DNA of 64,000 nt from CAVQTK01 sp963716455 (GTDB lineage: Bacteria; Pseudomonadota; Gammaproteobacteria; Coxiellales; Coxiellaceae). The notes beneath the pieces are model-generated. The model made no database searches and was not told where the DNA came from. It worked only from the letters and a program-made list of their open reading frames with translations. The position numbers and the translations under genes were made by a program. The stretch lies in assembly GCA_963716455.1 (NCBI GenBank), contig CAVQTK010000017.1:55371-119370 (forward strand). The letters run 5' to 3'. Of this stretch, positions 45,580 to 56,546 are shown one piece after another (the stretch's first letter is position 1; each line of letters starts with the position of its first letter).

Positions 45580-46774
45580 GATTAAAAATTTGCTCTCCTA
45601 TCTCTATCATTATCTTTTCATTTCTATATAAAAGATATAAAAGGCCAATTGGGAAGTCATAACGAAAATTTTCCATTTCATTAGAATAAGATTGACTTTG
45701 TTTTGAGTCTTTTGATTTTTGATCTTTAAATTCCACATCTGAACTTGTTTCTATATCCGAAAGTAAAGGCGTGTCTAATTCCCATTCTTCACGTTGTTTA
45801 CTCTCAATTTCTTCCGTATCAACAGGAGAACGAAGAGAATCCACTAAAGTAGTGCTTGGTTGCCTTTTTGTCGGCTGCAAAAGCCCCGCACATCTTTTTT
45901 CTTCAACCTTTTCTTTTTCATCTTCCTCTTTAAATTCTATTTTTCTTTCTGGAATTACTGGAATTAAACGTTTCATTTCAACTTCCCGATGCTTAGATTT
46001 CCTTAGGACTTGTTTAGACTCAATAGCTTGGCGTACAGAAACAATCTGCTTTTTTAAGGTGCTTAATGCATTTTCATGCGAAAATAATCCACTTGTTTTT
46101 GCCTGCGTCATTTCTTGAGTTAAATGACTTTCAATCTCATTTATGAGCTTTCTTGCTTCCTCATTGTTTTCCATACCCACTGCTATTTCAAATTGAAATT
46201 TAAGCGTTAATAAAGGACGTATGAATCTCTTGTTTGATGCTGCAGAGATAATTGAATTTTTTATGTAATTAACTAATTCTTGACTGAAAACATGCCAGCC
46301 GATAGCTTTTAATCGCTTGGAGCGGTTCTTGATTTCAGTCAATTTTGATTGGATGATAGCGTCCCTATTCGACCTTTGTAGCCAACGATTTAAACCTTTG
46401 ACAGATTTTATTTCTTCATCCACTCTAAGAAAACGTAAAAACGGCGTATGAACATCGACAAATAGTTTATGCTCTTTAGTTCCCTCTTTCGCATCTTGGG
46501 TTTGCCTCAAGGCTTCAATTAAATACTGTAAACTTTTCTGAAAAGCGTGATGAATATCTAAAGAACCTGCAATAATGTCAATTAATATCGGCGAAGGTGA
46601 TATCATTTTCCCCTCAACCGCATCCCAATACGATTTAGCCATAGGCATAAGTAAATCTTCACCCAGTTTAAAAAGGTCACCCGCCTCTAAACCTGTCAAA
46701 ACAGGTCGCTGGGATTTGGAGGAGCGTATGGTGGATTTTTTTACGACGGGAAAGGGAAACCTCTTTATTTTCAT
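45509..46774 (-). pseudogene. Giant ankyrin-like gene, copy B, fragment 3
   Basis: The 421-residue frame equals fragments 3 (second half) and 4 of copy A joined without a break. It contains LEAGDLFKLGEDLLMPMAKSY, the KNRSKRLKAIGWHVFSQEL helix and the acidic low-complexity tail. Its first 20 or so residues are not similar to copy A, because the true frame enters from fragment 2 near 46710-46730. The ATG at 46774 is therefore probably not a real start. Confidence 0.6.
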
Positions 46775-47828
46775 TTTTACTGTCTTTATGGTTTTTTTGC
46801 TCCTTTAGCTTGCTTTGTTTTTGCTTTTGCTTTTGCAAAAAGGTAAAATCTTGTATAGTTAAATATAATTTACTATATAACCCTTGTAAGGCGGATAAAG
46901 TTTTTCCATCCTTTGCAAGACAAAAATGCGTAGCGGTTTTAGTAATCTCTATCAAGTATTCGGCTTCCTCTATTCCCTGCAATTTGAGGATCTGATCACG
47001 CAAAAACTGAACTAATTTATCTGGTTGTTTTTGTACACTCAGTTGTGGATGCTGTAAGATTTTATATGGATGTAAAAAATCCGTTAACTGTTGTTTTTCT
47101 CCAACACTTAAATTTCTATTATCTTGCATACGATCGAGTAAGTGATTTAATCCTTGCATTACGGCTTTGAAGCTCAGTTTAGTTATAAGAGTTTGACAAG
47201 TCTGAAAATCTTTATAGCTAAAAAGTCTTTCTGCAAAACTATAAGAAAACTTCGAGGTCTCTATGAGTTTAGCGCTAGCAGATAAGACTTCAGAAGGCAG
47301 CTTTTTTATAAAATCTAAGTGACAGGGCCCTAATTCGTCACGATCCAAAAGAATCCGATGCACAAGAGTATAAATCCTATGACGTCCCTCACGAGGGGTA
47401 GGTCCACCGCCCCAATAGTTAGAATTATAGTCAGAACTTTCGTTACCAAATTCCTTTCGACAAATTTGGGCTAATACTTCGGCGGGAAGTCGGGTGAGCA
47501 AATCGATACACACATGAGCATTTCCATCACGAAAAAAATCATTTACAAAGGTCGCGTATTCTTCATCTTGAAAAATCTCAGCTAAAGCCTGAGATTCGAG
47601 CTTAGTAATTAAAAGCCCAATTTCATTTAAATCACAGTAACTCCTGCCCCTGCCTTCCTCAAAAATTTCACGCCCCAATTTCCTCCCCCCTTGAGTTTTG
47701 ATTTGACAAATTTTTAATAAAGCTGCGGAATTTAATTTGTCAATTACTGTTTCGACAATCTCGTGCTTATCCAAATAACATCTTGCAAAAATCCATTCTG
47801 CGATGGTAGCTCCAGCTCCATCTCTCAT
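46677..47828 (-). pseudogene. Giant ankyrin-like gene, copy B, fragment 2
   Basis: The 383-residue frame carries repeat units with KLESQALAEIFQDEEYA and LTRLPAEVLAQICRKEF, then the RMQDNRNLSVGEKQQL segment. In copy A the latter two parts are in different frames; here they are joined. The frame ends shortly after HHTLLQ, where copy A continues. It starts near a break at 47829-47850, where the repeat motif passes from the upstream frame. So copy B is broken at sites other than copy A apart from the 3' one. Confidence 0.6.
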
Positions 47829-47838
47829 TTGACATAGT

Positions 47839-49455
47839 TCAAATAAATGCTCCGGAACTTAATCTAACAATTAAAATTCTGAACTGTAGCAGAAAATTCT
47901 TCATTAAAAACAAAACGAGTTTTATCTTTTGTTGGCAGAGTGCAAATAGTCTATCTGAGTTTAGTTTTTTTATTATCGGTTTACATAAATCGGGAAATTT
48001 AAAAATCACCACCTCAGCTACAGATTGACCCTGAGCATCCTGCAGAAAAAGAATTTCTGCCAATACGTCTGGATTGAATTGCAATTTATTGATCACCGCC
48101 TCGCCAACTGCTCCACTCGACAAAAAATGTAATGGAGTTGCTCCCTGCTTATTTCTGAGCTGTACTAGGCGAATTAAGCTCTTTTCATCTAAACTATCAA
48201 TTAATTTTAGACAAGCATCTTCATGGTTAGGATCAATAAATAATAGAGCCCGGAAATTAAAATCATCCCCTTTTTGCTCACCCATGGCTTCTCTTATAAC
48301 CGACTTATCCAAAGATCGGATCAAATCTGCAAACGCTTTCGTTTCTTCTGCTTCATTTATCAATGGAACAGTAGTTTTTACTTCAAGTTGACTCGTCGAA
48401 GGGATATCCTGAGAAATACAGCCCATGTGTAATAAATTTCGCAGGGATCGGACATAAAAAGTGGAAAGAGGTAATCTCGATGTCACCTCCTGTTTTTCTA
48501 TCCGTATCATTTCTTGTTGGATATGCTCGCTTATTTCACTAGCTATTTTTGATACAAGCTCCTTTTGCTCTATACCCACGGCAAGTTCGAATTTAAATTT
48601 AAGGGATACGAACCCCTGGTAAAATTTTTCTGCGGTCTCATCTCCACCTTGCGCTCTTCGCCGTACTAAATGGCTAATCAAGTCCTGGGTAGCGCTATCC
48701 CAGCCTACTTGTTCTACTCTTTGCGCCCGTTCTTCCAATGCGTCTAATTTTTTCTGCACGATAATGCTTTTATCGTCATCATTTCCTTCCAGTAAACCCT
48801 TTTCTGGGATGGGATCAGAAAAAATACCGCGTTTTTGCTTTAATTTATTCAGCCAATCCTTTAATGCTCGGCGGTTTTCACCCACACTTTCATCCAAGCC
48901 AAGATACGATAAAAAGAAAGTCTCTTGATTCGTTTGGTTATCAGAGCTAATGGGAATGTGCAACAAGGCTGCAGCGAAATACTGTAAACCCTTTAATCGC
49001 ACTCGATGAACATTAAAATCTTTATTGATAATTGATGGTCGACTTTGAGAAGTGGAGTGCACATAATCCCCACCGCCACTACCGATTAATATTAACGATT
49101 CCCCACAAGCTTCTAGAGCTTCGGGATTCATACCTAATTGAGCAGGTTCTACATGCAGAAGAATGTCATGCGCTCGGTACCGATAAGAAGGGATTTTAAT
49201 GCTGCCTTTGTCTGACTTTTTTTCGTCTTTTTCTTCAACATTCTTTGGCTTTGGCAAATTCTCTAAGTTCAAATATACCTGACAGAGTAGTCCTTGGAGT
49301 GTATGGCAAGTTGCATTATCCTGTTCAGCACAAGCAAGTAAGGCTTGCTCTATCATGATTATTAAAGATTCATCCACTGCTTTGTTTTGGATCTGCTGAC
49401 GAACAAATTGAATAATTTCCGTGGGACTTTTAGCTGGAGTTAAATTTTGTCGCAT
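47839..49455 (-). pseudogene. Giant ankyrin-like gene, copy B, fragment 1 (5' end)
   Basis: The 538-residue frame starts at an ATG at 49455 and matches copy A from about residue 175 of its main fragment onward. It lacks the N-terminal repeat block of copy A. Shared parts include the PKPxxVEEKDEKK linker, QLGMNPEALEACGESLIL and EERAQRVEQVGWDSATQDLI. The protein would be about 1400 residues if frames were joined. There is an upstream region (49456-49613) without genes. Confidence 0.62.
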
Positions 49456-49613
49456 ATTTTACCTTGAATTTTGTGAATAGGTATGTTTTAACGCCTATTG
49501 TGCAATAATAAACCAATTCTGTCAATTTTTAGTTTTAATTAACCTGTAGCCATCGCGAGTTGTTATACATTTGCTACATTTCTTTATTCACAGAAAGAAA
49601 TTATAATCAAAGT

Positions 49614-51446
49614 ATGATTAATATTCAGCAAATCAGTTTACGTCTAGGCACCCGTTTATTGTTTGAAAATGTCAACTTGGTTATTTCTGATCAGCAAAAA
49701 ATAGGGTTGATCGGTTCTAATGGCAGTGGTAAATCCAGTTTCTTTAAATTACTACTTAAAGAATATCAACCTGATAGTGGGCAAATACATATTCCTCGTC
49801 ATTTGCGTATGGGTCATTTAGCACAAGACGTACCTCCACTGCTTAAATCCGCTCTCGAATTTGTTATCGATGGGGACCAAAATCTTCGGCGCATTGAACA
49901 AGACTTGAAAAATGCCGAGCAACAGAATAAATACGAACAACTCGCTATTTTGCATCAACACTTTACGGAATGTGACGGTTATACTGCGGCTACTCGCGCT
50001 GCCAAATTATTACATGGTTTAGGGTTTAGCGAAGCTATGCAGCATAAAGCGGTGAAAGATTTTTCTGGTGGATGGCGTACCCGCCTTAGTTTAGCGCAGA
50101 CTTTGATGTGCCCCACAGATATGTTGCTTTTGGATGAGCCCACTAATCATTTAGATCTCGATGCTATTTTATGGCTGGAAAAGTGGTTGCAACGTTATCC
50201 CGGCGCTTTACTCATAATCTCTCATGATCGTCTCTTTTTAGATAATTGTGTGGAGCAAATTGTTCATATTGATAACCAGCAAATGAAAATTTATCATGGC
50301 AACTATTCCGCCTTTGAAAAATTACGTGCCGAACAAATGGCCTTACAACAAAAAACTTATGAAAAGCAACAACGTCAAATTGCTCATATGATGGATTTTG
50401 TTAATCGTTTTCGTGCCAAAGCTTCAAAAGCCAAGCAAGCGCAGAGTCGGTTGAAAGCCATTCAAAATATTGATTTGATTGCTGCTGTCCAGGTAGATTC
50501 CCCATTTCATTTCGAATTTACCTCTTGTGATTCTCCTCCCAATCCTTTATTAACATTAACTAATATACAAGTTGCGTATCCTTCTCATCCTCAACCCATT
50601 TTGAAAAAAGTAAATTTACAAATCATTCCAGGAATGCGTGCTGGCCTATTGGGGCCTAATGGTGCGGGAAAATCCACCTTAATAAAACTCTTAGCAGGCC
50701 AACTTAAATCTGCTCAAGGGGAATATTATTCAGCAGATGGTCTTAAAATTGGCTATTATGCCCAGCATCAAATCGAGCAATTAACTTTCAACCAAAGCCC
50801 GCTTTGGCATTTGCAGCAATTAGATCCGATTGCCACAATGAGTCGTCTTCGCCAATTTCTAGGTGGATTCGATTTTTCCGGGGACATGGCACTGGCCAGC
50901 ATTGAAAAATTTTCCGGGGGAGAAAAAGCCCGTTTAGCTTTGGCTTTATTGGTGTGGCAATCCCCTCACTTGCTGCTTCTTGATGAACCTACCAATCATT
51001 TAGATTTAGAAATGCGCAATGCACTCACATTAGCTTTACAAAGCTTTCAAGGGGCGCTCATTTTGGTATCACATGATCGCTACTTATTGCAAACAACAGC
51101 AGATGAATTTTTCTTAGTAGCGAATCACCAAGTATTACCTTTCCCTGGTGATTTAAATGATTATCAGCAATGGTTATTTAATGAGCGGCGAACAACCGAA
51201 AAAAAAGCGGTTAAAAAAATTGATAACAGAAAGCTTCAGGAACAAGTAACAAAATTAGAAAAAGAGCTGCATAAGGGGCAAACAGTTCTCACCCAGATAG
51301 AACAACAATTGGCCGATAATAGCCTTTACTCTCCCGAAAACAAATTACACTTAGATGAACTTTTAAATAAACAACAAAAATTAGCACAACAAGTGCGTGA
51401 CATCGAATCTCGCTGGTTAGAAATCTCCGAGCAACTTGAAAGTTAA
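49614..51446 (+). CDS. yheS: ABC-F family ATPase, YheS-like
   Basis: The start is the ATG at 49614; the longer open frame (from 49560) adds an untypical leader. The 610-residue protein has two ABC ATPase domains. Walker A motifs are GSNGSGKSS and GPNGAGKST, the signatures FSGGWRTRL and FSGGEKARL, and the Walker B motifs LLLDEPTNHLDLD twice. A linker with RFRAKASKAKQAQSR joins them, and a C-terminal coiled coil follows. No membrane domain: ABC-F proteins act on ribosomes. Length and C-terminal coil fit YheS better than Uup or EttA. Confidence 0.92.
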   Translation: MINIQQISLRLGTRLLFENVNLVISDQQKIGLIGSNGSGKSSFFKLLLKEYQPDSGQIHIPRHLRMGHLAQDVPPLLKSALEFVIDGDQNLRRIEQDLKNAEQQNKYEQLAILHQHFTECDGYTAATRAAKLLHGLGFSEAMQHKAVKDFSGGWRTRLSLAQTLMCPTDMLLLDEPTNHLDLDAILWLEKWLQRYPGALLIISHDRLFLDNCVEQIVHIDNQQMKIYHGNYSAFEKLRAEQMALQQKTYEKQQRQIAHMMDFVNRFRAKASKAKQAQSRLKAIQNIDLIAAVQVDSPFHFEFTSCDSPPNPLLTLTNIQVAYPSHPQPILKKVNLQIIPGMRAGLLGPNGAGKSTLIKLLAGQLKSAQGEYYSADGLKIGYYAQHQIEQLTFNQSPLWHLQQLDPIATMSRLRQFLGGFDFSGDMALASIEKFSGGEKARLALALLVWQSPHLLLLDEPTNHLDLEMRNALTLALQSFQGALILVSHDRYLLQTTADEFFLVANHQVLPFPGDLNDYQQWLFNERRTTEKKAVKKIDNRKLQEQVTKLEKELHKGQTVLTQIEQQLADNSLYSPENKLHLDELLNKQQKLAQQVRDIESRWLEISEQLES

Positions 51447-51503
51447 GAAGGTCATATTTGCAGAAATAGACTATAATTACGGTTACCATTGAGGAGGATT
51501 TCT

Positions 51504-52073
51504 ATGAAGGATTTTTGGAAAACCAAACAATTAGATTTAGCTTTTCAGAAGAACTGGGGCTGGTTTTTAGCTTGGGGAATTATATTAGTTATTATTGGCA
51601 TCACTGCCATCAGTGCTGCTACCCTCTTTACTCTAGTTTCAATTTTTCTCCTCGGTACTTTGCTCTTAGCCGGAGGTATTGTCAGCATCATCGATAGTTT
51701 TGTATTTTGGTGGCGTAAATGGCTCGGTTTTATTCTCCATTTGTTGCTAGCGATACTTTATATAGCTGCTGGTATTATGCTGATGTACCGTCCCATTGCA
51801 GGAGCAGTCTCTATCACACTGATGTTGGGAATTTTCTACTTAATATTGGGCTGTCTGCGAATTATCTATTTTATAGCCACAAAAACTCCGTTATGGGGTT
51901 GGGGATTGATGAATGGCATTATTTCCTTAATCCTAGGTATTTTAATATTAGCCAGCTGGCCTTCTTCCAGTTTTTACATTTTAGGCTTATTTATTGGTAT
52001 TGATTTACTATTCTGGGGATGGAGTTACATTATGGCGTCAATTGCTGCCCACACCCGAAGACTGGCTTCATAA
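51504..52073 (+). CDS. HdeD-like (DUF308) membrane protein
   Basis: A strong GAGGAGG ribosome-binding site fixes the start at 51504, giving 189 residues. Six hydrophobic segments form three pairs, the pattern of HdeD/DUF308 proteins: WGIILVIIGITAISAA, GTLLLAGGIVSIID and later GIISLILGILILASWP are typical. HdeD helps E. coli survive acid at high cell density; whether that applies here is unknown. The gene is alone on its transcript between the ABC-F gene and the convergent AAA ATPase gene. Confidence 0.85.
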   Translation: MKDFWKTKQLDLAFQKNWGWFLAWGIILVIIGITAISAATLFTLVSIFLLGTLLLAGGIVSIIDSFVFWWRKWLGFILHLLLAILYIAAGIMLMYRPIAGAVSITLMLGIFYLILGCLRIIYFIATKTPLWGWGLMNGIISLILGILILASWPSSSFYILGLFIGIDLLFWGWSYIMASIAAHTRRLAS

Positions 52074-52102
52074 ATTTAATATTAAAATCTTATAGATAGC
52101 TT

Positions 52103-53740
52103 TCATATATTATTTATTAAAGAATTTTGCGACAATTCTAATTCACCCATCCAATAACATAGAAGTGTCGCCGGTATCCGCATAATTTGCGTATCAGGCA
52201 AATTGGTATCTTTAAGAAAACCAAAATCATCTATTAACTTAGTAACTACATAAGCTCGTTTAATGGATTTTCTACGACATAGTTCTTTAAGCCCTTTGAA
52301 ATCTCTGGTGCTGGTATGCTGAGCACGATATTTGATTTCAAATGGAGTGATTTTATTGCCCTGCTCCATCACCAGATCAACCTCATGGTTTTTATCACCT
52401 TGCCAATAGGTAAGTCGAGAAATTTGATTGGCATGAGCGAATAAATGTTTAAAAACTGAGGTTTCAATGGCAATCCCCAAAGCAGAGGAATCGTCCAAAA
52501 TACTAGTTCCTTTCAAAAATACCGCAGGAGCAATGGCAGAGTCGGCTAAATAAATTTTATCTTTAGCTCGTAAAATTTCTTTACCATAACCAAACCGTTG
52601 TAAACGGTAAATAAGATGGGTCGCTTCTAAATAGTTTATGTAATTTTTTGCAGTCGCCTTTACAACTTGCAAATTGCTAGCAAGATTTTCTAAATCCAAT
52701 AAACCGCCATCATGCATGCATAAATATAAAAAAATTTGTTCTAGTTCTAAAACGCGACGTACTCCAAAAAGCGCCGTCATATCTCGTTTTAACACTTTCT
52801 CGATAATATCTTCCCGAATTAAACGTTGCGCCTGAGTAATGCTTTCTACCTGAGCGGTTTGAGGGAATCCTCCTCTTACCAAATATTGATGAAAATGGGC
52901 CACATAAGGTTTAGCCAGCTCAGTAATGCGTCTAAATTCACTTTCAGGCCAATTGAATAAATCCTCTAGAGATTTAAGATGTGGTAATGATGGTAAGCGT
53001 TTAAAATTAAATATTTTTAGTTTTTCTAAAAATGCAGTCTCAAAACTAAAATCTTGCTCTGAATGCTCATCTTGCTTTATTTTTTGAAGATTATTATTTT
53101 TTTGTTCATCTTTCACATTAGAATAAAGGTCTCCCAATAATTTTTTAAAATCCACCAATGATTTATTAACTTCCACCTCCTTCTTCTCGCTCTTCTCCTC
53201 TTTCAATTGAATATATTCATAAAAAGACAAGGTAGTTAACTTAATAGTATGCCAACGGCCAACACCCGACTCTTGTTTATCTAATATAGGCATTGCTGAG
53301 CCAGTAAAAATAATTCTTCTATTTTTGTCAAAATCAACTTGATGTTTTACCCAAGTTCCCCACTCATTTATGAATTGTGCTTCATCTAAGAAAAGGAATT
53401 CGGGTCCTGGAGCAACCAGTTCTCGTTCGCGCCAAGCTTGCAGTACCACATCAATCCCAGCCATCTTGATAATGGGATGGTCAAAAGTAGCATACAGAAT
53501 ATTGGAGGCGGATATGTCTTTCTCTAATAAGGCCGTAATGACTTGTAGCAAGAGAGTCGTTTTTCCTACTTGCCTAGCTCCGGAAAGTAATACTGCTCTG
53601 GGGGCTGGTGGAGAATAAACCCATTCAAATAACTCATTAAAAGATGCTCGCTTCCAGGTAGGTAAATCAGAACTCGCCGCTTTTTTCCACCAAGGATTAA
53701 AACGGGATAGAACGGCAATCAAGTCATTCATAATTTCCAT
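52103..53740 (-). CDS. AAA ATPase with DUF4143 C-terminal domain
   Basis: This 545-residue protein has Walker A GARQVGKTT at 54-62, Walker B FLFLDEAQ at about 115-122 and a sensor-like IIFTGSAMP strand. The C-terminal DUF4143 part carries EVDLVMEQGNKITPFEIKYR, a D-x(n)-E-x-K pattern like PD-(D/E)xK nucleases. Between them lies an unusual Lys/Glu/Asp-rich insert at about 175-245. Such proteins occur alone in many bacteria and archaea, with no settled role; DNA binding or defence-linked roles have been suggested for relatives. No partner gene is adjacent. Intact. Confidence 0.88.
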   Translation of the reverse strand: MEIMNDLIAVLSRFNPWWKKAASSDLPTWKRASFNELFEWVYSPPAPRAVLLSGARQVGKTTLLLQVITALLEKDISASNILYATFDHPIIKMAGIDVVLQAWRERELVAPGPEFLFLDEAQFINEWGTWVKHQVDFDKNRRIIFTGSAMPILDKQESGVGRWHTIKLTTLSFYEYIQLKEEKSEKKEVEVNKSLVDFKKLLGDLYSNVKDEQKNNNLQKIKQDEHSEQDFSFETAFLEKLKIFNFKRLPSLPHLKSLEDLFNWPESEFRRITELAKPYVAHFHQYLVRGGFPQTAQVESITQAQRLIREDIIEKVLKRDMTALFGVRRVLELEQIFLYLCMHDGGLLDLENLASNLQVVKATAKNYINYLEATHLIYRLQRFGYGKEILRAKDKIYLADSAIAPAVFLKGTSILDDSSALGIAIETSVFKHLFAHANQISRLTYWQGDKNHEVDLVMEQGNKITPFEIKYRAQHTSTRDFKGLKELCRRKSIKRAYVVTKLIDDFGFLKDTNLPDTQIMRIPATLLCYWMGELELSQNSLINNI

Positions 53741-53793
53741 ATATATATTTTACTTAAAAACGATAAATAAGCAAAGTATATTTTATTATTTTC

Positions 53794-53977
53794 GTAATAG
53801 CTCAGATGAAGTACCTGCCTACAAGTGAACGTTCAGCTGTAAAGCGGAGAATACACGTAGTATTTGAGCATTATGATTCAGCTCCATCCTTGGAACTTCA
53901 CCTCCGGGCGCACTGCGTGCGTTCAAAATGGCAATCCTGCCATTTGATGGGCATTCCAAACTACAGGGTGAGGTTAC
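53794..53977. repeat. Repeat R3, copy 2 (complete)
   Basis: This copy runs from GTAATAGCTCA to TGAGGTTAC, near-inverted ends. It shares the ordered blocks of 18208-18427 and, at its left end, the block found at 11450-11472. It overlaps the tilS stop codon at 53974-53976, like other members that lie directly at gene 3' ends. Confidence 0.78.
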
Positions 53978-55371
53978 TTATTTTTTTTCCTGGTAATAAT
54001 CCAACCAAACTCATCATGCCTCGCAGCGAATGAGGAACAAATACAATAACCCACTACAGCTGCCAACTGCTCTTCGTAATACAACAAAGGAATTCGATCG
54101 CGTTCCCAGGGAGGGATTTCCCATTCTTGAAATAATTTTTTGAGTAAATAGCGGTGATTTTTTCCTTGTGGCTGGCAGCGCTCGCCACCACGGCGAAAGC
54201 GAATGGAGAATTTTTCCACCAACCAACGGGTAGATATACCCGTGCCTTGCTGTTGAACAGCTATTAATTGTTCTAAATTCCCTGGTAACTCTAAAGGAAC
54301 ACTAAAATCCCAGCAAATTGCATACGGTGTAGGTAGCTGTGACAAAGGAACAGGTACAACCACTAAATGACGACGATAGCGTCGTACCGTATATTCATCA
54401 CATGTAACTTGTGGCAGTGCATCCTGTCGACAATACAATAAAATTTGCTGCATTTCCTGTAATTTTTGACTGCTAGGCATACGACAGCCTTGAGAACTTA
54501 ACCAATGACGCAAGGCATTACGTTGCCTTTCTGCCGACAAAGACCAAAGTGCAGCTAAAGGTAAAGATTTTTTCTCACTGGTTATTCCATGACCTAGATC
54601 CTGTTGCGCCAATTCCGTCAACAGCACAGTAGCTTCAGCACAATGTTGAGAGGAACGAGTCAAATTCTTGACTACAGCAGGCCACCGCTCGCGTAACAGT
54701 GGCATAATCTGCTGACGCAAAAAATTACGATCAAAACGCACATCCTCATTACTTTCATCTTCTTGCCAAGTTAATTGATGTGCCATTGCATACTCATGTA
54801 TTTGCTGTCGATTAAAGTTAAGTAGCGGCCGACAGATATAACCTTGAGCAAAAGATTGTTGTGCAGACATAGCTGCCAGTCCCTTAGGACCAGCCCCTCG
54901 AAACAACTGTAGAAAAAGGGTTTCTGCCTGATCATCTTGATTATGAGCGGTCAGCAAGCTCATTCCTGACGCCAATAAATCGGCAAAAATACCATAACGC
55001 GCTTCGCGAGCCCAAGCTTCAATGCTCTCATTTGCAAGTGGAGAATGGGAAATATAATGGCATTGATATGCTATCTGTAGACTAGAGCAAACAATTTGAC
55101 AATGCTCAGCCCATTTATCAGCATTTTTACTGAGTCCATGGTGGATATGCAGTGCTTGTAATTGCATTTCAGGATATCGATTACGTAATGTCGCCATGAT
55201 ATGCAACAAGACATGAGAATCAACACCACCGCTATATGCTATTAAATACTGATGGTGAGTGGGCAATAAATTTAACTGTTTGTATACTTGATCGACTAGC
55301 AATTTTTGCGAATACATGGCCGTCATAGCATGGCTTGGCCGCGGGATAACTATAAACTTAGATTGCTTCAC
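53974..55371 (-). CDS. tilS: tRNA(Ile)-lysidine synthase
   Basis: TilS changes cytidine 34 of tRNA-Ile(CAU) to lysidine so it reads AUA; it is normally essential. The P-loop-type motif SGGVDSHVLL is at about residues 48-57. HNQDDQAETLFLQLFRGAGPKGLAAM, with metal and ATP residues, follows, then the C-terminal domains ending in WEIPPWERDRIPLLYY. The frame gives 465 residues. The start could also be a Met 15 or 18 codons later, which would better match family length. It follows accA with 62 bases between, the accA-tilS order common in gammaproteobacteria. The stop codon lies in repeat R3. Confidence 0.95.
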   Translation of the reverse strand: MKQSKFIVIPRPSHAMTAMYSQKLLVDQVYKQLNLLPTHHQYLIAYSGGVDSHVLLHIMATLRNRYPEMQLQALHIHHGLSKNADKWAEHCQIVCSSLQIAYQCHYISHSPLANESIEAWAREARYGIFADLLASGMSLLTAHNQDDQAETLFLQLFRGAGPKGLAAMSAQQSFAQGYICRPLLNFNRQQIHEYAMAHQLTWQEDESNEDVRFDRNFLRQQIMPLLRERWPAVVKNLTRSSQHCAEATVLLTELAQQDLGHGITSEKKSLPLAALWSLSAERQRNALRHWLSSQGCRMPSSQKLQEMQQILLYCRQDALPQVTCDEYTVRRYRRHLVVVPVPLSQLPTPYAICWDFSVPLELPGNLEQLIAVQQQGTGISTRWLVEKFSIRFRRGGERCQPQGKNHRYLLKKLFQEWEIPPWERDRIPLLYYEEQLAAVVGYCICSSFAARHDEFGWIITRKKNK

Positions 55372-55407
55372 AGCTAATTATTCCCACATTTTTGATATCA
55401 ATTTAGA

Positions 55408-55425
55408 GTAACTGTTCACGCTTAC
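55408..55425. repeat. Solo footprint of repeat R2
   Basis: GTAACTGTTCACGCTTAC equals the two outer ends of R2 copy 1 (2376-2439, in inverse) joined with the inside missing. It lies between accA and tilS. This could be an excision footprint or a deletion between the two inverted ends. Confidence 0.45.
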
Positions 55426-55433
55426 TTTTTAGA

Positions 55434-56375
55434 TTAAGCCCCTATTTTTAATAATTTTTGATACCGATCTTCCAGCAAAGAATTCAAAGGTTTACTTTGT
55501 AATTCTTCCAAATGGCTAAGTAAACGTTCTTTAATTCTTTGTGCCATCCATTTAACATCACGATGAGCTCCACCTAATGGCTCGGGAATAACTTCATCAA
55601 TTAAACCTAATGACTTCAACCGCTGTGCAGTTAAATTAAGAGCTTCGGCAGCTTCATTTGCTTTGGTAGCACTCTTCCATAAAATGGAAGCACATCCTTC
55701 CGGAGAAATTACGGCATAATAACTGTATTGAAGCATCAGAATAACATCTCCTACTCCAATGGCTAAGGCACCCCCTGAACAACCTTCACCAATTACAGTA
55801 GAAATGATAGGCGTTTTTAAAACGGACATTGCCATAAGATTTCTTGCAATGGCTTCACTTTGATTACGCTCTTCTGCACCAATACCAGGATAAGCACCCG
55901 GGGTGTCAATAAAGGTTAAAACAGGAAGGCGAAACTTTTCTGCCAACTGCATTAAGCGCAGTGCTTTGCGAAATCCTTCAGGAGCTGGCATACCAAAATT
56001 ACGCGCTATTTTTTCTTTGGTAGTGCGCCCTTTTTGTTGTCCAATCACCATTACCGGATATCCCTCTAAACGAGCTAAACCACCTACAATGGCTGCATCA
56101 TCTCCAAAGTGGCGATCACCATGCAGTTCATCAAAATCGGTAAAGATCAACTCGCAATAGTCAAGAACGTATGGCCGCAGGGGATGTCGAGCCAATTGTA
56201 CGGTTTGCTGAGCAGTGAGAGAATTAAAAACCGCGCGAGTTAAAGCCTTGCTTTTATTTTCTAAACGCACGATTTCTTCACTCAAATTGATCTCTTGATT
56301 GTTACCCACTCGACGTAATTCGTCAATTTTTTGTTCCAACTCGGCTATGGGTCGCTCGAATTCCAAATAATCCAT
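55434..56375 (-). CDS. accA: Acetyl-CoA carboxylase carboxyltransferase, alpha subunit
   Basis: AccA with AccD moves the carboxyl group from biotin to acetyl-CoA, the first step of fatty-acid synthesis. The protein has 313 residues, close to E. coli's 319. It starts with MDYLEFERPIAELEQKI, and the crotonase-like core carries GGLARLEGYPVMVIGQQKGR, TFIDTPGAYPGIGAEERNQS, GEGCSGGALAIGVGD and YAVISPEGCASILWK. tilS follows on the same strand. Intact. Confidence 0.97.
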   Translation of the reverse strand: MDYLEFERPIAELEQKIDELRRVGNNQEINLSEEIVRLENKSKALTRAVFNSLTAQQTVQLARHPLRPYVLDYCELIFTDFDELHGDRHFGDDAAIVGGLARLEGYPVMVIGQQKGRTTKEKIARNFGMPAPEGFRKALRLMQLAEKFRLPVLTFIDTPGAYPGIGAEERNQSEAIARNLMAMSVLKTPIISTVIGEGCSGGALAIGVGDVILMLQYSYYAVISPEGCASILWKSATKANEAAEALNLTAQRLKSLGLIDEVIPEPLGGAHRDVKWMAQRIKERLLSHLEELQSKPLNSLLEDRYQKLLKIGA

Positions 56376-56546
56376 CGTTATATTTCACTTTATAGTGTAA
56401 AAGATGCAACAATTTAGCAAATTTTATGCATTTTTGTCAAATTGACAAAGTTTATTTCCTCTGTTCGATTTCACTCGCCGCGAACCAGCGAAAGTGGGAT
56501 CAAATTGAAATTAATGACTAAATATTATATTTTATTAGGAATGCAA

